Positions 15,998 to 23,285 of a stretch of 23,285 bases of DNA are shown one piece after another. The notes beneath the pieces were generated by a model. The model had not been told where the DNA came from and ran no database searches. It saw only the letters and a program-made list of their open reading frames with translations. The stretch is taken from IMG/VR virus record IMGVR_UViG_3300021197_001826, positions 1 through 23,285 of that record; one strand, 5' to 3'. Each line of letters opens with the position of its first letter. Within the stretch, counting starts at the first letter, position 1. The position numbers and the translations under genes were made by a program. This DNA comes from a virus.

Positions 15998-18900
15998 ATG
16001 TCTACAACATTTAGAAAGTTTAGAACGGACAACATTGTCAAAACAAAGTATACCGCTCACAAACAATATGAAGTAAGACTGGTTGACTTTATAGGCTCTC
16101 ATGAGGGATTTGAAGATTATCAGGTTATTGGTTATGACTCATTGCATGTAAACGCATTCTTAAAGGATTCTGATTCTGGAAGAATACTAAGACACGATGA
16201 ATTTTTAACTGGATCAATAGCTGGAACAACTTACACCGAATTAACAACAACAAATGGATTTTTCAAAAGAAGCCTGCATACTTCTCTGGCTCACCTTTAT
16301 TATAATGGATCTCATGCCGTAAACGTTAAGCTTGACAAATCATTTTGCGTAGAACCTACAAGAAATGAATATAGAGAACTAAACGGAAATGCCCAAGTAT
16401 TGTCTATACCTCAACAATTATTTGGTGACAAACTTTTAGAAAACGATATAAATTTTGATATAGATAATCCGTCTTTAAAAATTATAAATAAAGGTGGAAG
16501 CGTAGTATTGCATGAAGATGGTTTTGGTAATTTATATGATACAGCTGCAGGAGGCATATCTAATCCTTTACAAGTGTATCGCTCAATAACAGGAAGTGTA
16601 GTTGGATATTGGGGCTTTAACGAACTTTACCCATATCACCAGGATGGAATAAAAGGACATTGTCCTAGTTTTTTTGTAGAGATAAAGGATGGATCTCAAT
16701 ACGAAACAAAAACAAAGGGAAGTAGTGTATTTATAACATCACAGAGTAAACACGGATCTGGAGCAATGCTAACTGGTCAAAAAGGAAATCTCTATGACCC
16801 GTCAAAATATAGTTATTTTACGGCAAAAAAACATGAAAAACTAGATTTTAGAAAAGATGAAGACTTTGCAGTATCTCTATGGGCTCAACTTCCTCCATCT
16901 CAATCAAACACCGATAGGCTATTTAATTATATACTTACATCAGGACAAGGAGATCATCCTGAAGGAATAGGCCAATGGAGAAGTAAATATCCATTTGATT
17001 TGGTTATGTACAATCAAACGGCAGGAACAAGAGAAGCTGCTCAATTAAATTTCTTTCAACAAAATTATTCTGGATCTAGTAGACAATTACTTAGAGTATT
17101 TAAAAATTGTATAGAAACGGGATCAGCTGCATCTGCTTCAATTGCCTTTGGTATTGGTAATTTTGCAAACCCAGATGTTTCTGCTAGTTTTGAAATAGGA
17201 AGAGATGCATCAAACCTACTAGAAATTGTTATCACGGGTAGTACATACTCTCTGCCAGCTGGATCAAATAACTCAAACCAAATATTTATTCCTTCTACAG
17301 GAGGAGTATTTAACGATGGGTTGGCAATTGTTAATCACATAAACTCTGCAGCTACACAATCAGCGTATGCAGCAAAAATAGGAATGATAAGTGCAGATAT
17401 TGACAGTGGAGGAGGAAACTCAACATACTCAAGATTAACCTTTGGCTATAGTGGCCACCTCAATAAACAAAACGGCTCTACTGTAAACACTAACTTTAGT
17501 CCTCATGCAGGAAATGATTTTGTATGGCAAGACGCATCTTCTTCTTTTGGTCCTTATTTTTGGAACCAAAACAACCTTTGGGCGTCTAATGTTAATGGTA
17601 TTAGGTTTGAATCAGGAGTCAATAGTGTATCTGTTGTTGGTGGACCTAGCAGAAAAGGAAACATACTACATCAGCCATCAGAATCTGCCAGCTTTAGACT
17701 AAAAGACGTTCTTGGAACATCAGTAGACTTTATAATAACTTCTGCTTCAGAAGCGCAATACCCAAATATATCTGTACACGGAGACGTTACTTCTTCTGTT
17801 GGCAATTTTATGGATAGAGTTGTTTCTGTTGTTAATGCTGGAATAGAGACAGGTGCAACTGCGTCTAGCACTCAAGAATCAATACTAAGACTTAGTTCTA
17901 GTTGGAATTCGTATAGACCAGGTACTGGTGAGAGTTCAATATATGTAGCAGAATTAATTATGACATCATCAATAGCTGGTGATTTTTCACAATTTGGAAA
18001 CTTTGCAGCTGGCCCAGGACACAAAAACATGCAAGTAGTCTTAGATGAAGGTAACGTATTTAATAACTATGGAATTGCAGGAACACCAGAAGAAAATGAT
18101 ACTTCAACTGTTGATGGATTCCAACAAGTTGGTCGTCCACTAATAACACAATTTACAGAAAGCTATTTTATACTTTCTTGTCAACCGGAAGGATATACTC
18201 CAGCATCTGGATCAGACTTTGAAGAAAGGCATGTATTTTATTGGCATAGTGGTTCAGACACAGCTTCAACGGCTCCAGACTTAGGAGCATTTGTTACGGC
18301 AAGTACGACCGTTATAGATTTAGGAGCTGCACACTTTTACCCAGGAACAACTGCCCACATTAGTGGAGCCCATGATTACTTTAATATAGCGTCAAGATCA
18401 TATAATGCAATAGATTCACATCCATCATTTAGTGTAACTGTAGAATATAGATATTTTAATGAAACAGCAGGGGTAATGGCATCTTTTGGCGGCACCGATA
18501 CAGAATACGGATGGAAGCACAATGATCTTGCAGTACTAATACAGCCAGAACACAACAATCCTACAATAACAGGCTCAAGCAATTTTCATGTTTTTCCAAA
18601 GTTTCATGATATAGGCTCAAGTGCAACGTCTGACACAGAAAGAAATCATATTAGATTAAATATTGAAGCAGTTACACAGGGAAACACCCCACCTATTCAA
18701 AGTGGTAGTGAACCTGGCGCAATGTTTAGTGCTTCAGCCGTAATACCTCTTCCAATAAATAGTTGTAGTATGACTTTAATTGATGGTAATGTTGGTAGAC
18801 CTGGACAAATATTGGCTAGAAGAAATGACGGAGTTGATACATATATACTTAGTGCATCTCAAGAACACCTATTCACAGACGAAGGCGTAGAATTTAAACA

Positions 18901-19603
18901 TATATTGTACCAAAAAACAGGTTCAAATTTAGAGCTATATATTGATAATACCCTAACCCACGCAATAACACAGTCGGATATTGGTGATCCTAAAAATAAG
19001 GATGATATTTATTTTGGTGTAGCAACCAGATTAACTTGGTCAGGAGAGTATGAAAGAACTAACGATGGATTGTATAGAATAAACCCAGGAACAGGAAATC
19101 CAATTAGAAAAATGGCCCGCGAGTTTATGTCACCAATATCTGGTGCACTTGACGAAATTAAAATATTTGACAAGGCATTAGACTCGACACAAAGAGATTT
19201 TATTTATAATTGCCCAAATGGAACTCCATTTGTTGGAAACGTAATGCATGAACATGGGATAATAACAATAACCCACCCTTCATCAGCATATGATGGAATT
19301 TCTCAATTTTGTACTGCATCTTTTAAAAACACCTTTGAAATAACAGAAAATTCATATACTGCAGAAATTAAAAGAGGAGAGTTTAACTTTACAACAAATC
19401 CAACAATACTTGATAGGTCGGCTCAAGGATTAAGAGAAGCAAAAATATCGTCGTTTGTGACTGATACGGACTGGGATCCTTATATAACAACAATAGGTTT
19501 ATACGATGACAGTGCAAGACTCTTGGCAGTTGGTAAATTATCTCGTCCACTTAGAAAAGACGATGGTTACGATACAACAATAGAAGTAAGATTTGATACA
19601 TAA
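15998..19603 (+). CDS. Large tail fibre/adhesin with LamG-like domains
   Basis: This 1201-residue protein has a first concanavalin/LamG-type domain at about 195-370 (GSVVGYWGFNELY, GSGAMLTGQ, DFAVSLWAQLPPSQS, YPFDLVMYN). Two degenerate fibre-type repeats follow, about 375-500 and 565-660 (ITGSTYSLP ... IVNHINSA; DFIITSASEAQ ... VVSVVNAGI ... ESILRLSSS). A second LamG-like domain lies at about 770-1075, closing with SGALDEIKIFDKAL. The C-terminal module (about 1075-1201: HEHGIITITHPSSAYDG, RGEFNFTTNPT, YITTIGLYDD, LLAVGKLSRPL) is homologous to the end of the preceding protein. It has no signal peptide. It is the best candidate here for host-surface binding, but receptor specificity cannot be read from sequence. 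A weak AGGG precedes the start. Confidence 0.85.
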   Translation: MSTTFRKFRTDNIVKTKYTAHKQYEVRLVDFIGSHEGFEDYQVIGYDSLHVNAFLKDSDSGRILRHDEFLTGSIAGTTYTELTTTNGFFKRSLHTSLAHLYYNGSHAVNVKLDKSFCVEPTRNEYRELNGNAQVLSIPQQLFGDKLLENDINFDIDNPSLKIINKGGSVVLHEDGFGNLYDTAAGGISNPLQVYRSITGSVVGYWGFNELYPYHQDGIKGHCPSFFVEIKDGSQYETKTKGSSVFITSQSKHGSGAMLTGQKGNLYDPSKYSYFTAKKHEKLDFRKDEDFAVSLWAQLPPSQSNTDRLFNYILTSGQGDHPEGIGQWRSKYPFDLVMYNQTAGTREAAQLNFFQQNYSGSSRQLLRVFKNCIETGSAASASIAFGIGNFANPDVSASFEIGRDASNLLEIVITGSTYSLPAGSNNSNQIFIPSTGGVFNDGLAIVNHINSAATQSAYAAKIGMISADIDSGGGNSTYSRLTFGYSGHLNKQNGSTVNTNFSPHAGNDFVWQDASSSFGPYFWNQNNLWASNVNGIRFESGVNSVSVVGGPSRKGNILHQPSESASFRLKDVLGTSVDFIITSASEAQYPNISVHGDVTSSVGNFMDRVVSVVNAGIETGATASSTQESILRLSSSWNSYRPGTGESSIYVAELIMTSSIAGDFSQFGNFAAGPGHKNMQVVLDEGNVFNNYGIAGTPEENDTSTVDGFQQVGRPLITQFTESYFILSCQPEGYTPASGSDFEERHVFYWHSGSDTASTAPDLGAFVTASTTVIDLGAAHFYPGTTAHISGAHDYFNIASRSYNAIDSHPSFSVTVEYRYFNETAGVMASFGGTDTEYGWKHNDLAVLIQPEHNNPTITGSSNFHVFPKFHDIGSSATSDTERNHIRLNIEAVTQGNTPPIQSGSEPGAMFSASAVIPLPINSCSMTLIDGNVGRPGQILARRNDGVDTYILSASQEHLFTDEGVEFKHILYQKTGSNLELYIDNTLTHAITQSDIGDPKNKDDIYFGVATRLTWSGEYERTNDGLYRINPGTGNPIRKMAREFMSPISGALDEIKIFDKALDSTQRDFIYNCPNGTPFVGNVMHEHGIITITHPSSAYDGISQFCTASFKNTFEITENSYTAEIKRGEFNFTTNPTILDRSAQGLREAKISSFVTDTDWDPYITTIGLYDDSARLLAVGKLSRPLRKDDGYDTTIEVRFDT

Positions 19604-19610
19604 TAGTTAG

Positions 19611-19751
19611 ATGATAGAATGGCTTAGACATATATTGGGTATTTGTGGTGAACCGCACCCAAGTCTATTGACAATAATTTACGGTACACCAATTTTAGGT
19701 TATATTACATACAGAATAAGGGATTACATAAATGGCAAGAAGAATAAGTAA
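19611..19751 (+). CDS. 46-residue single-pass membrane peptide
   Basis: An ATG at 19611 opens a 46-codon frame ending in TAA at 19749-19751, overlapping the start of the resolvase gene by 20 bases. The peptide has an N-terminal amphipathic part with a compact motif, GICGEPHPSL (residues 10-19), a hydrophobic segment (LLTIIYGTPILGYITY, about 19-34) and a basic C-terminus (NGKKNK), consistent with one membrane helix with the C-terminus inside. It fills the 128-base gap between the adhesin and the resolvase. No Shine-Dalgarno sequence is obvious. The ordered composition and gene-packing argue that it is real; the function is unknown. Confidence 0.6.
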   Translation: MIEWLRHILGICGEPHPSLLTIIYGTPILGYITYRIRDYINGKKNK

Positions 19752-20133
19752 AGCTAGGTCAAATGCAATTAAGCATGGATACCGGTCAGGATTTGAACAT
19801 AAAGTAGCAGATCAACTAAAAGAATCAAAAACTAAATTTGAATACGAAACTACAGTTATAGATTATATTAAACCAGAAACTCAACACAAATATACTGTAG
19901 ATTTTACATTACCAAACGGTATATTGGTAGAAACAAAAGGCAGGTGGGTTCTTGAAGATCGCAAGAAACACCTACTAATAAAAAAACAGCACCCAAAATT
20001 AGACATAAGAATTGTTTTTCAAAACCCAAAGGGAAAAATAAGAAAAGGAAGCAAAACAACTTATGCAGATTTTTGTGAAAAACATGGAATAGTTTGGGCA
20101 GAAAAAGAAATACCAACTGACTGGTTAAAATAA
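19732..20133 (+). CDS. T7 endonuclease I-type Holliday-junction resolvase
   Basis: This 133-residue protein matches T7 gene 3 endonuclease I along nearly its whole length: RSGFEHKVADQL, KFEYET, YTVDFTLPNGILVETKG, DRKKHLLIKKQHPKLDIRIV, YADFCEKHGI and a C-terminal PTDWLK. The four catalytic residues of the PD-(D/E)XK-type active site align as E22, D57, E67 and K69 (T7: E20, D55, E65, K67). It should cut four-way and branched DNA, resolving replication and recombination intermediates before packaging. T4 itself uses the unrelated endonuclease VII (gp49). It overlaps the 46-residue gene and precedes primase and SbcD-SbcC, making a replication-recombination block. Confidence 0.95.
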   Translation: MARRISKARSNAIKHGYRSGFEHKVADQLKESKTKFEYETTVIDYIKPETQHKYTVDFTLPNGILVETKGRWVLEDRKKHLLIKKQHPKLDIRIVFQNPKGKIRKGSKTTYADFCEKHGIVWAEKEIPTDWLK

Positions 20134-20180
20134 TCACCTAAAATTTTACCAACACAAATATTTTTATTATATTATTACTA

Positions 20181-21095
20181 ATGAAAAGTGTAAGATTAGT
20201 ACAACTATTAGAGTCTGTTTTATTAAAAGGAGACCATAACCATAAACAAAGTGAAATCTCATTTAAGTGTCCTTTTTGCAAACACCACAAGAAAAAACTG
20301 AATGTTAATTTATTAAGTCAAAAGTGGCATTGTTGGGTTTGTGGAATGGGTGGCCACACAATACTTGGATTATTTAGAAAGTTAAGAGTAGAAAAAAGGT
20401 TTTATGATTTACTTAATAAAATAACAGGCGGTAAAACTTATTCTGTCGATAAACAATATGAACATCTAAGTTTACCAGCTGAATTTTTACCTTTGTGTAA
20501 AGCCAAATTAAAAAACCCAGAAGCTAAAAATGCGCTACACTACTTAAACAGTAGAAATATAACTAGTCAAGATATATTAAAATATAATATAGGCTATTGT
20601 GAATCTGGAAAATATAACGGAATGATAATTATTCCGAGTTATGATGAAGATGGAAAATTAAATTTTTTTACGGGTAGAAGTTATTATGATGTTAATTTTA
20701 AACACCTAAACCCAGTGGTAACAAAAGACATTATAGGATTTGAACTATTTATAAATTGGAATCAACCGATAACAATTGTTGAAGGAGCTTTTGATGCAAT
20801 AGCAATTAAAAGAAATGCTATTCCACTGTTTGGAAAACTAATTTTAGATAAGTTAAAAATAAAAATTTTAGAAAAAGGCGTAAAGAGAGTAAACGTTGCC
20901 TTAGATAAAGATGCCATGGCAAACGCTATAGATATGTGTGAGTATTTTATTTCAAACGGAATATCAGTACACTTTGTAGATTTGCCAGAAAAAGATCCTT
21001 CTGAAATAGGATTTTTTAATATAACAAATATAATAAACAATGTTAAAGAGTTAACACCTTTAAAACTCTTGGAGTATAAAATAAATGCATATTAA
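20181..21095 (+). CDS. DnaG-type phage DNA primase (T4 gp61-like role)
   Basis: This 304-residue protein is near the size of T4 gp61 (342). The N-terminal zinc-binding domain has C30-x-x-C33 (KCPFCKHHKK) and C51-x-x-C54 (WHCWVCGMGGH). The catalytic TOPRIM part shows GRSYYD near residue 170, the conserved Glu E201 in IVEGAFDAIAI, and the DxD pair D242/D244 in ALDKDA. It would lay RNA primers for lagging-strand synthesis with a replicative helicase not seen in this window. No Shine-Dalgarno sequence is present in the 47-base AT-rich gap upstream. Its last 11 bases overlap the start of the SbcD-SbcC gene, indicating coupled translation. Confidence 0.93.
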   Translation: MKSVRLVQLLESVLLKGDHNHKQSEISFKCPFCKHHKKKLNVNLLSQKWHCWVCGMGGHTILGLFRKLRVEKRFYDLLNKITGGKTYSVDKQYEHLSLPAEFLPLCKAKLKNPEAKNALHYLNSRNITSQDILKYNIGYCESGKYNGMIIIPSYDEDGKLNFFTGRSYYDVNFKHLNPVVTKDIIGFELFINWNQPITIVEGAFDAIAIKRNAIPLFGKLILDKLKIKILEKGVKRVNVALDKDAMANAIDMCEYFISNGISVHFVDLPEKDPSEIGFFNITNIINNVKELTPLKLLEYKINAY

Positions 21096-23285
21096 TTTAG
21101 GATTTAACGAAGTTGAAAAAATATTACATGTTGCAGATGTACATATTAGAAATTACAAAAGACACAAAGAATATAGGCAGGTGTTTAGAAAATTATATAA
21201 GGCTGCTAAAGCTTTGCCTGAAAATAGTATAATATATCTAGCTGGAGATATTGTACACACAAAAACAGACATTAGCCCAGAACTGGTAAGTATAGTAAGC
21301 GAATTTTTTAATAAACTTGCTAACATACGACCAACAGTTTTGATAGCCGGTAATCACGATGCCAACCTTAATAATAGATCAAGGCTAGACGCATTAAGTC
21401 CAATAGTAGAAAATTTAGCAAATGAAAACTTATATTATTTAAGAGATAGCGGAATATATACGTTTGCAGACGTTGACTTTATAGTATACTCTGTTCTAGA
21501 AGAAACAAAAACTTGGCCAAACGCAAAAAAATCAAAATCTAAAAATAGGATAGGTTTATTTCATGGAGCAGTAAACAATTCAAAAACAGATGCAGGCTAT
21601 ACTGTAAGAGATGAAAATTTACCTTTAAAAACTTTTGATGGTTGCCACATGGTAATGTTAGGAGATATACACAAATACCAACATTTAAACAAGTCTGAAA
21701 CAATAACATACGCAGGATCTCTTATACAACAAAACTTTGGAGAAACTTTTGAAGATCATGGATACGTTATTTGGGATATTAAAACTAGAAAATCTGAATT
21801 TTTTAATATAACCAATGAATATGGATATTATACGATAAGAATGAAAGATGGAATATTACCAAACATTGATAATATACCAAAATATCCTAGGCTAAGGTTT
21901 ATAACGGAAAATACAACCCAAGCCCAGGTAAAAGAGTCTTTGTTAGAAATAAGAAAAAAATGCAGAGTTCAAGATTATGTTGTAATACGTGGAGATAGGG
22001 TTTCAAATATATCAAATAATTCTAGGTCTTCAACCGAAATTACCAGAGATATTAGAGATTCTGAATATCAAAACAAACTAATAATAGAACACCTTCAACG
22101 AAATTTTGCCGACATAGACGAAGAAAAAATATCTAGAATAAGAAACATAAACAGAGAATTAAATAAGATGTTGCCTGATATTGAAATAGGCAGAAATATA
22201 AAGTGGAAACCTAAAAAGTTTGAGTTTTCTAATATGTTTAGTTATGGAGAAGGAAACACCATAGACTTTAATAATATGAAAGGAGCCGTTGGAATATTTG
22301 CAGCAAATCATGCTGGAAAATCTGCAATATTAGACGCTCTATCCTTTTGCATATTTGATAAATGCTCTAGAACTAAAATGGCAGCTGCCGTAATAAACAA
22401 TAAAAAAAATAATTTTTCTTGTAAATTAAATTTTGAAATTGATGGCGTTGATTATTTTATAGAAAGAAAGGCAAAAAGAAAAAAAGATGGTGGCGCACGA
22501 GTTGATGTAAATTTTTGGATGGTTGGAGAAGATGGATCCATAATATCATTAAATGGAGAGCAGCGAGTATATACAAACAGAAATATTAGAGGAATGCTTG
22601 GTAGCTATGAAGATTTTGCACTAACATCTCTATCAGTTCAAAATAATAATACTGGATTTATAGATAAAACACAGACAGAAAAAAAGGACTTATTGGTGCA
22701 GTTTTTAGATATAACAGTCTTTGAAGAACTATACCAATTAGCAAATGAAGAAATAAAAGACGTACAAGTACTATTAAAAGACTTCAATAAAACAGACTTT
22801 TCTGAAAATTTAACAGGAGCAACAGACTCCTTAAAAGGTTTAGAACTGGAATACTCAAACCTAAATGTAGAAAAAACCAAAATACAAAAAAGTGAAAAGA
22901 CTGCAAATAAAAAGATTATTGAATATACGTCTAAGTTAATTAGACTAGGTTCAGATGTACCTGAAAGTGTAGAGGCACTAAAAGAATCACTTACTGTCTT
23001 ATCTAAACAGTTAAAGGATGAAAACGAAAAATTAAGTAAGTATGAAAAATACACCGAAGAAAATAAAAAATTGTTTGTAGAGCTATCTGAAGAAATAAAA
23101 TCTTATAATAAGCAAGAACTAACAACTGAATCAGAGTCATATAATAGCATAGAAAAAAAATTACAAAAGGTAAACAATAGTATAGACTTAATGAAGGTAG
23201 AGGTTAAAAATAAGTTAGATACCGTTAAAAGATTACATAGTCATGAGTACGATCCAGACTGTGAATACTGCCGAGACAATGCTGT
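21085..23285 (+). CDS. sbcDC: Fused SbcD-SbcC (gp47-gp46-like) recombination nuclease, 3' partial
   Basis: This is one open frame of 733 codons with no stop, running off the right edge. Residues 1 to about 330 are an SbcD/Mre11/gp47 phosphoesterase with DVH (D18, H20), GD (D55), GNHD (N90, H91, D92), H160 and GDIH (D194, H196) as metal ligands. A helical linker (about 330-370) leads into SbcC/Rad50/gp46: FSNMFSYGEG, Walker A AANHAGKS (406-413, K412), Q-loop Q519, a coiled coil from about 540, and a zinc-hook CxxC (C726, C729) close to the window end. The returning coil, signature motif and Walker B lie beyond. It would process DNA ends for recombination-dependent replication. GGAG lies 10 bases before the start, and the start overlaps the primase end. 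Confidence 0.92.
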   Translation, partial: MHINLGFNEVEKILHVADVHIRNYKRHKEYRQVFRKLYKAAKALPENSIIYLAGDIVHTKTDISPELVSIVSEFFNKLANIRPTVLIAGNHDANLNNRSRLDALSPIVENLANENLYYLRDSGIYTFADVDFIVYSVLEETKTWPNAKKSKSKNRIGLFHGAVNNSKTDAGYTVRDENLPLKTFDGCHMVMLGDIHKYQHLNKSETITYAGSLIQQNFGETFEDHGYVIWDIKTRKSEFFNITNEYGYYTIRMKDGILPNIDNIPKYPRLRFITENTTQAQVKESLLEIRKKCRVQDYVVIRGDRVSNISNNSRSSTEITRDIRDSEYQNKLIIEHLQRNFADIDEEKISRIRNINRELNKMLPDIEIGRNIKWKPKKFEFSNMFSYGEGNTIDFNNMKGAVGIFAANHAGKSAILDALSFCIFDKCSRTKMAAAVINNKKNNFSCKLNFEIDGVDYFIERKAKRKKDGGARVDVNFWMVGEDGSIISLNGEQRVYTNRNIRGMLGSYEDFALTSLSVQNNNTGFIDKTQTEKKDLLVQFLDITVFEELYQLANEEIKDVQVLLKDFNKTDFSENLTGATDSLKGLELEYSNLNVEKTKIQKSEKTANKKIIEYTSKLIRLGSDVPESVEALKESLTVLSKQLKDENEKLSKYEKYTEENKKLFVELSEEIKSYNKQELTTESESYNSIEKKLQKVNNSIDLMKVEVKNKLDTVKRLHSHEYDPDCEYCRDNA

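Noticed and set aside
21085-23285. The SbcD-SbcC fusion might be two genes joined by a sequencing error
   Set aside because: The frame stays open through the junction region with coherent protein on both sides, I saw no candidate start with a ribosome-binding site for a separate SbcC near 22150-22220, and the linker is a plausible helix. An error cannot be fully excluded without reads.
1-23285. tRNA genes, CRISPR arrays, insertion sequences or integrase/attachment sites
   Set aside because: I saw no cloverleaf-like sequence, no regular repeat-spacer array, no transposase or integrase motif and no terminal inverted repeats.

Overview
The window is an AT-rich stretch of a tailed-phage genome of the T4-like contractile-tail (myovirus) kind. 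All genes lie on the + strand, packed with gaps of a few bases or short overlaps. The most secure anchors are a GPW/gp25-type baseplate wedge protein followed directly by a gp6/baseplate-J-type wedge protein, a gp5-like spike/hub protein carrying an M15 peptidase, a DnaG-type phage primase, and an SbcD/SbcC (T4 gp47/gp46) recombination nuclease. The host cannot be read directly. A Bacteroidota-style signal peptide (predicted cleavage before Gln) on the first complete gene, the AT-richness and the style of the structural genes suggest a phage of a marine Bacteroidota or similar aquatic bacterium; this is inference.

Layout. (1) 1-1026: a possible gene tail, then a self-contained cassette with a candidate promoter, a small outer-membrane-barrel-like protein, a small two-helix membrane protein and a strong intrinsic terminator. 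(2) 1037-3889: baseplate hub and spike genes: a helical protein, the OB plus M15-peptidase spike protein, a separate spike-tip protein and an unknown protein. (3) 3900-14040: a baseplate wedge run: a small helical protein, gp25, gp6, a DNRLRE-like protein, an Ig-domain protein and a 1545-residue protein with a tail-protein-I-like motif and a lectin-like domain. (4) 14041-19603: a second late unit with its own candidate promoter: a protein with an Ig/BACON-like domain, a 398-residue protein and a 1201-residue LamG-containing adhesin. The last two share a homologous C-terminal module. (5) 19611-23285: a 46-residue membrane protein, a T7 endonuclease I-type Holliday-junction resolvase, primase, and a single open reading frame fusing SbcD to SbcC that runs off the right edge.

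How it works together. Regions 2-4 would build the cell-puncturing end of a contractile tail and its surface-binding appendages. The M15 peptidase would cut peptidoglycan cross-links during entry, and the LamG, Ig and DNRLRE-like domains are candidates for glycan or surface recognition. Region 5 supplies primer synthesis, DNA-end processing and branch resolution for recombination-dependent replication. The nonamer ATATTTATA sits in the gap before each of four gene groups and is a candidate phage promoter element.

Most noteworthy: the SbcD-SbcC single-chain fusion, the pairing of a T7-type resolvase with T4-type recombination genes, the moron-like membrane cassette at the left end, the repeated promoter-like nonamer, and the duplicated C-terminal module on two neighbouring tail proteins.
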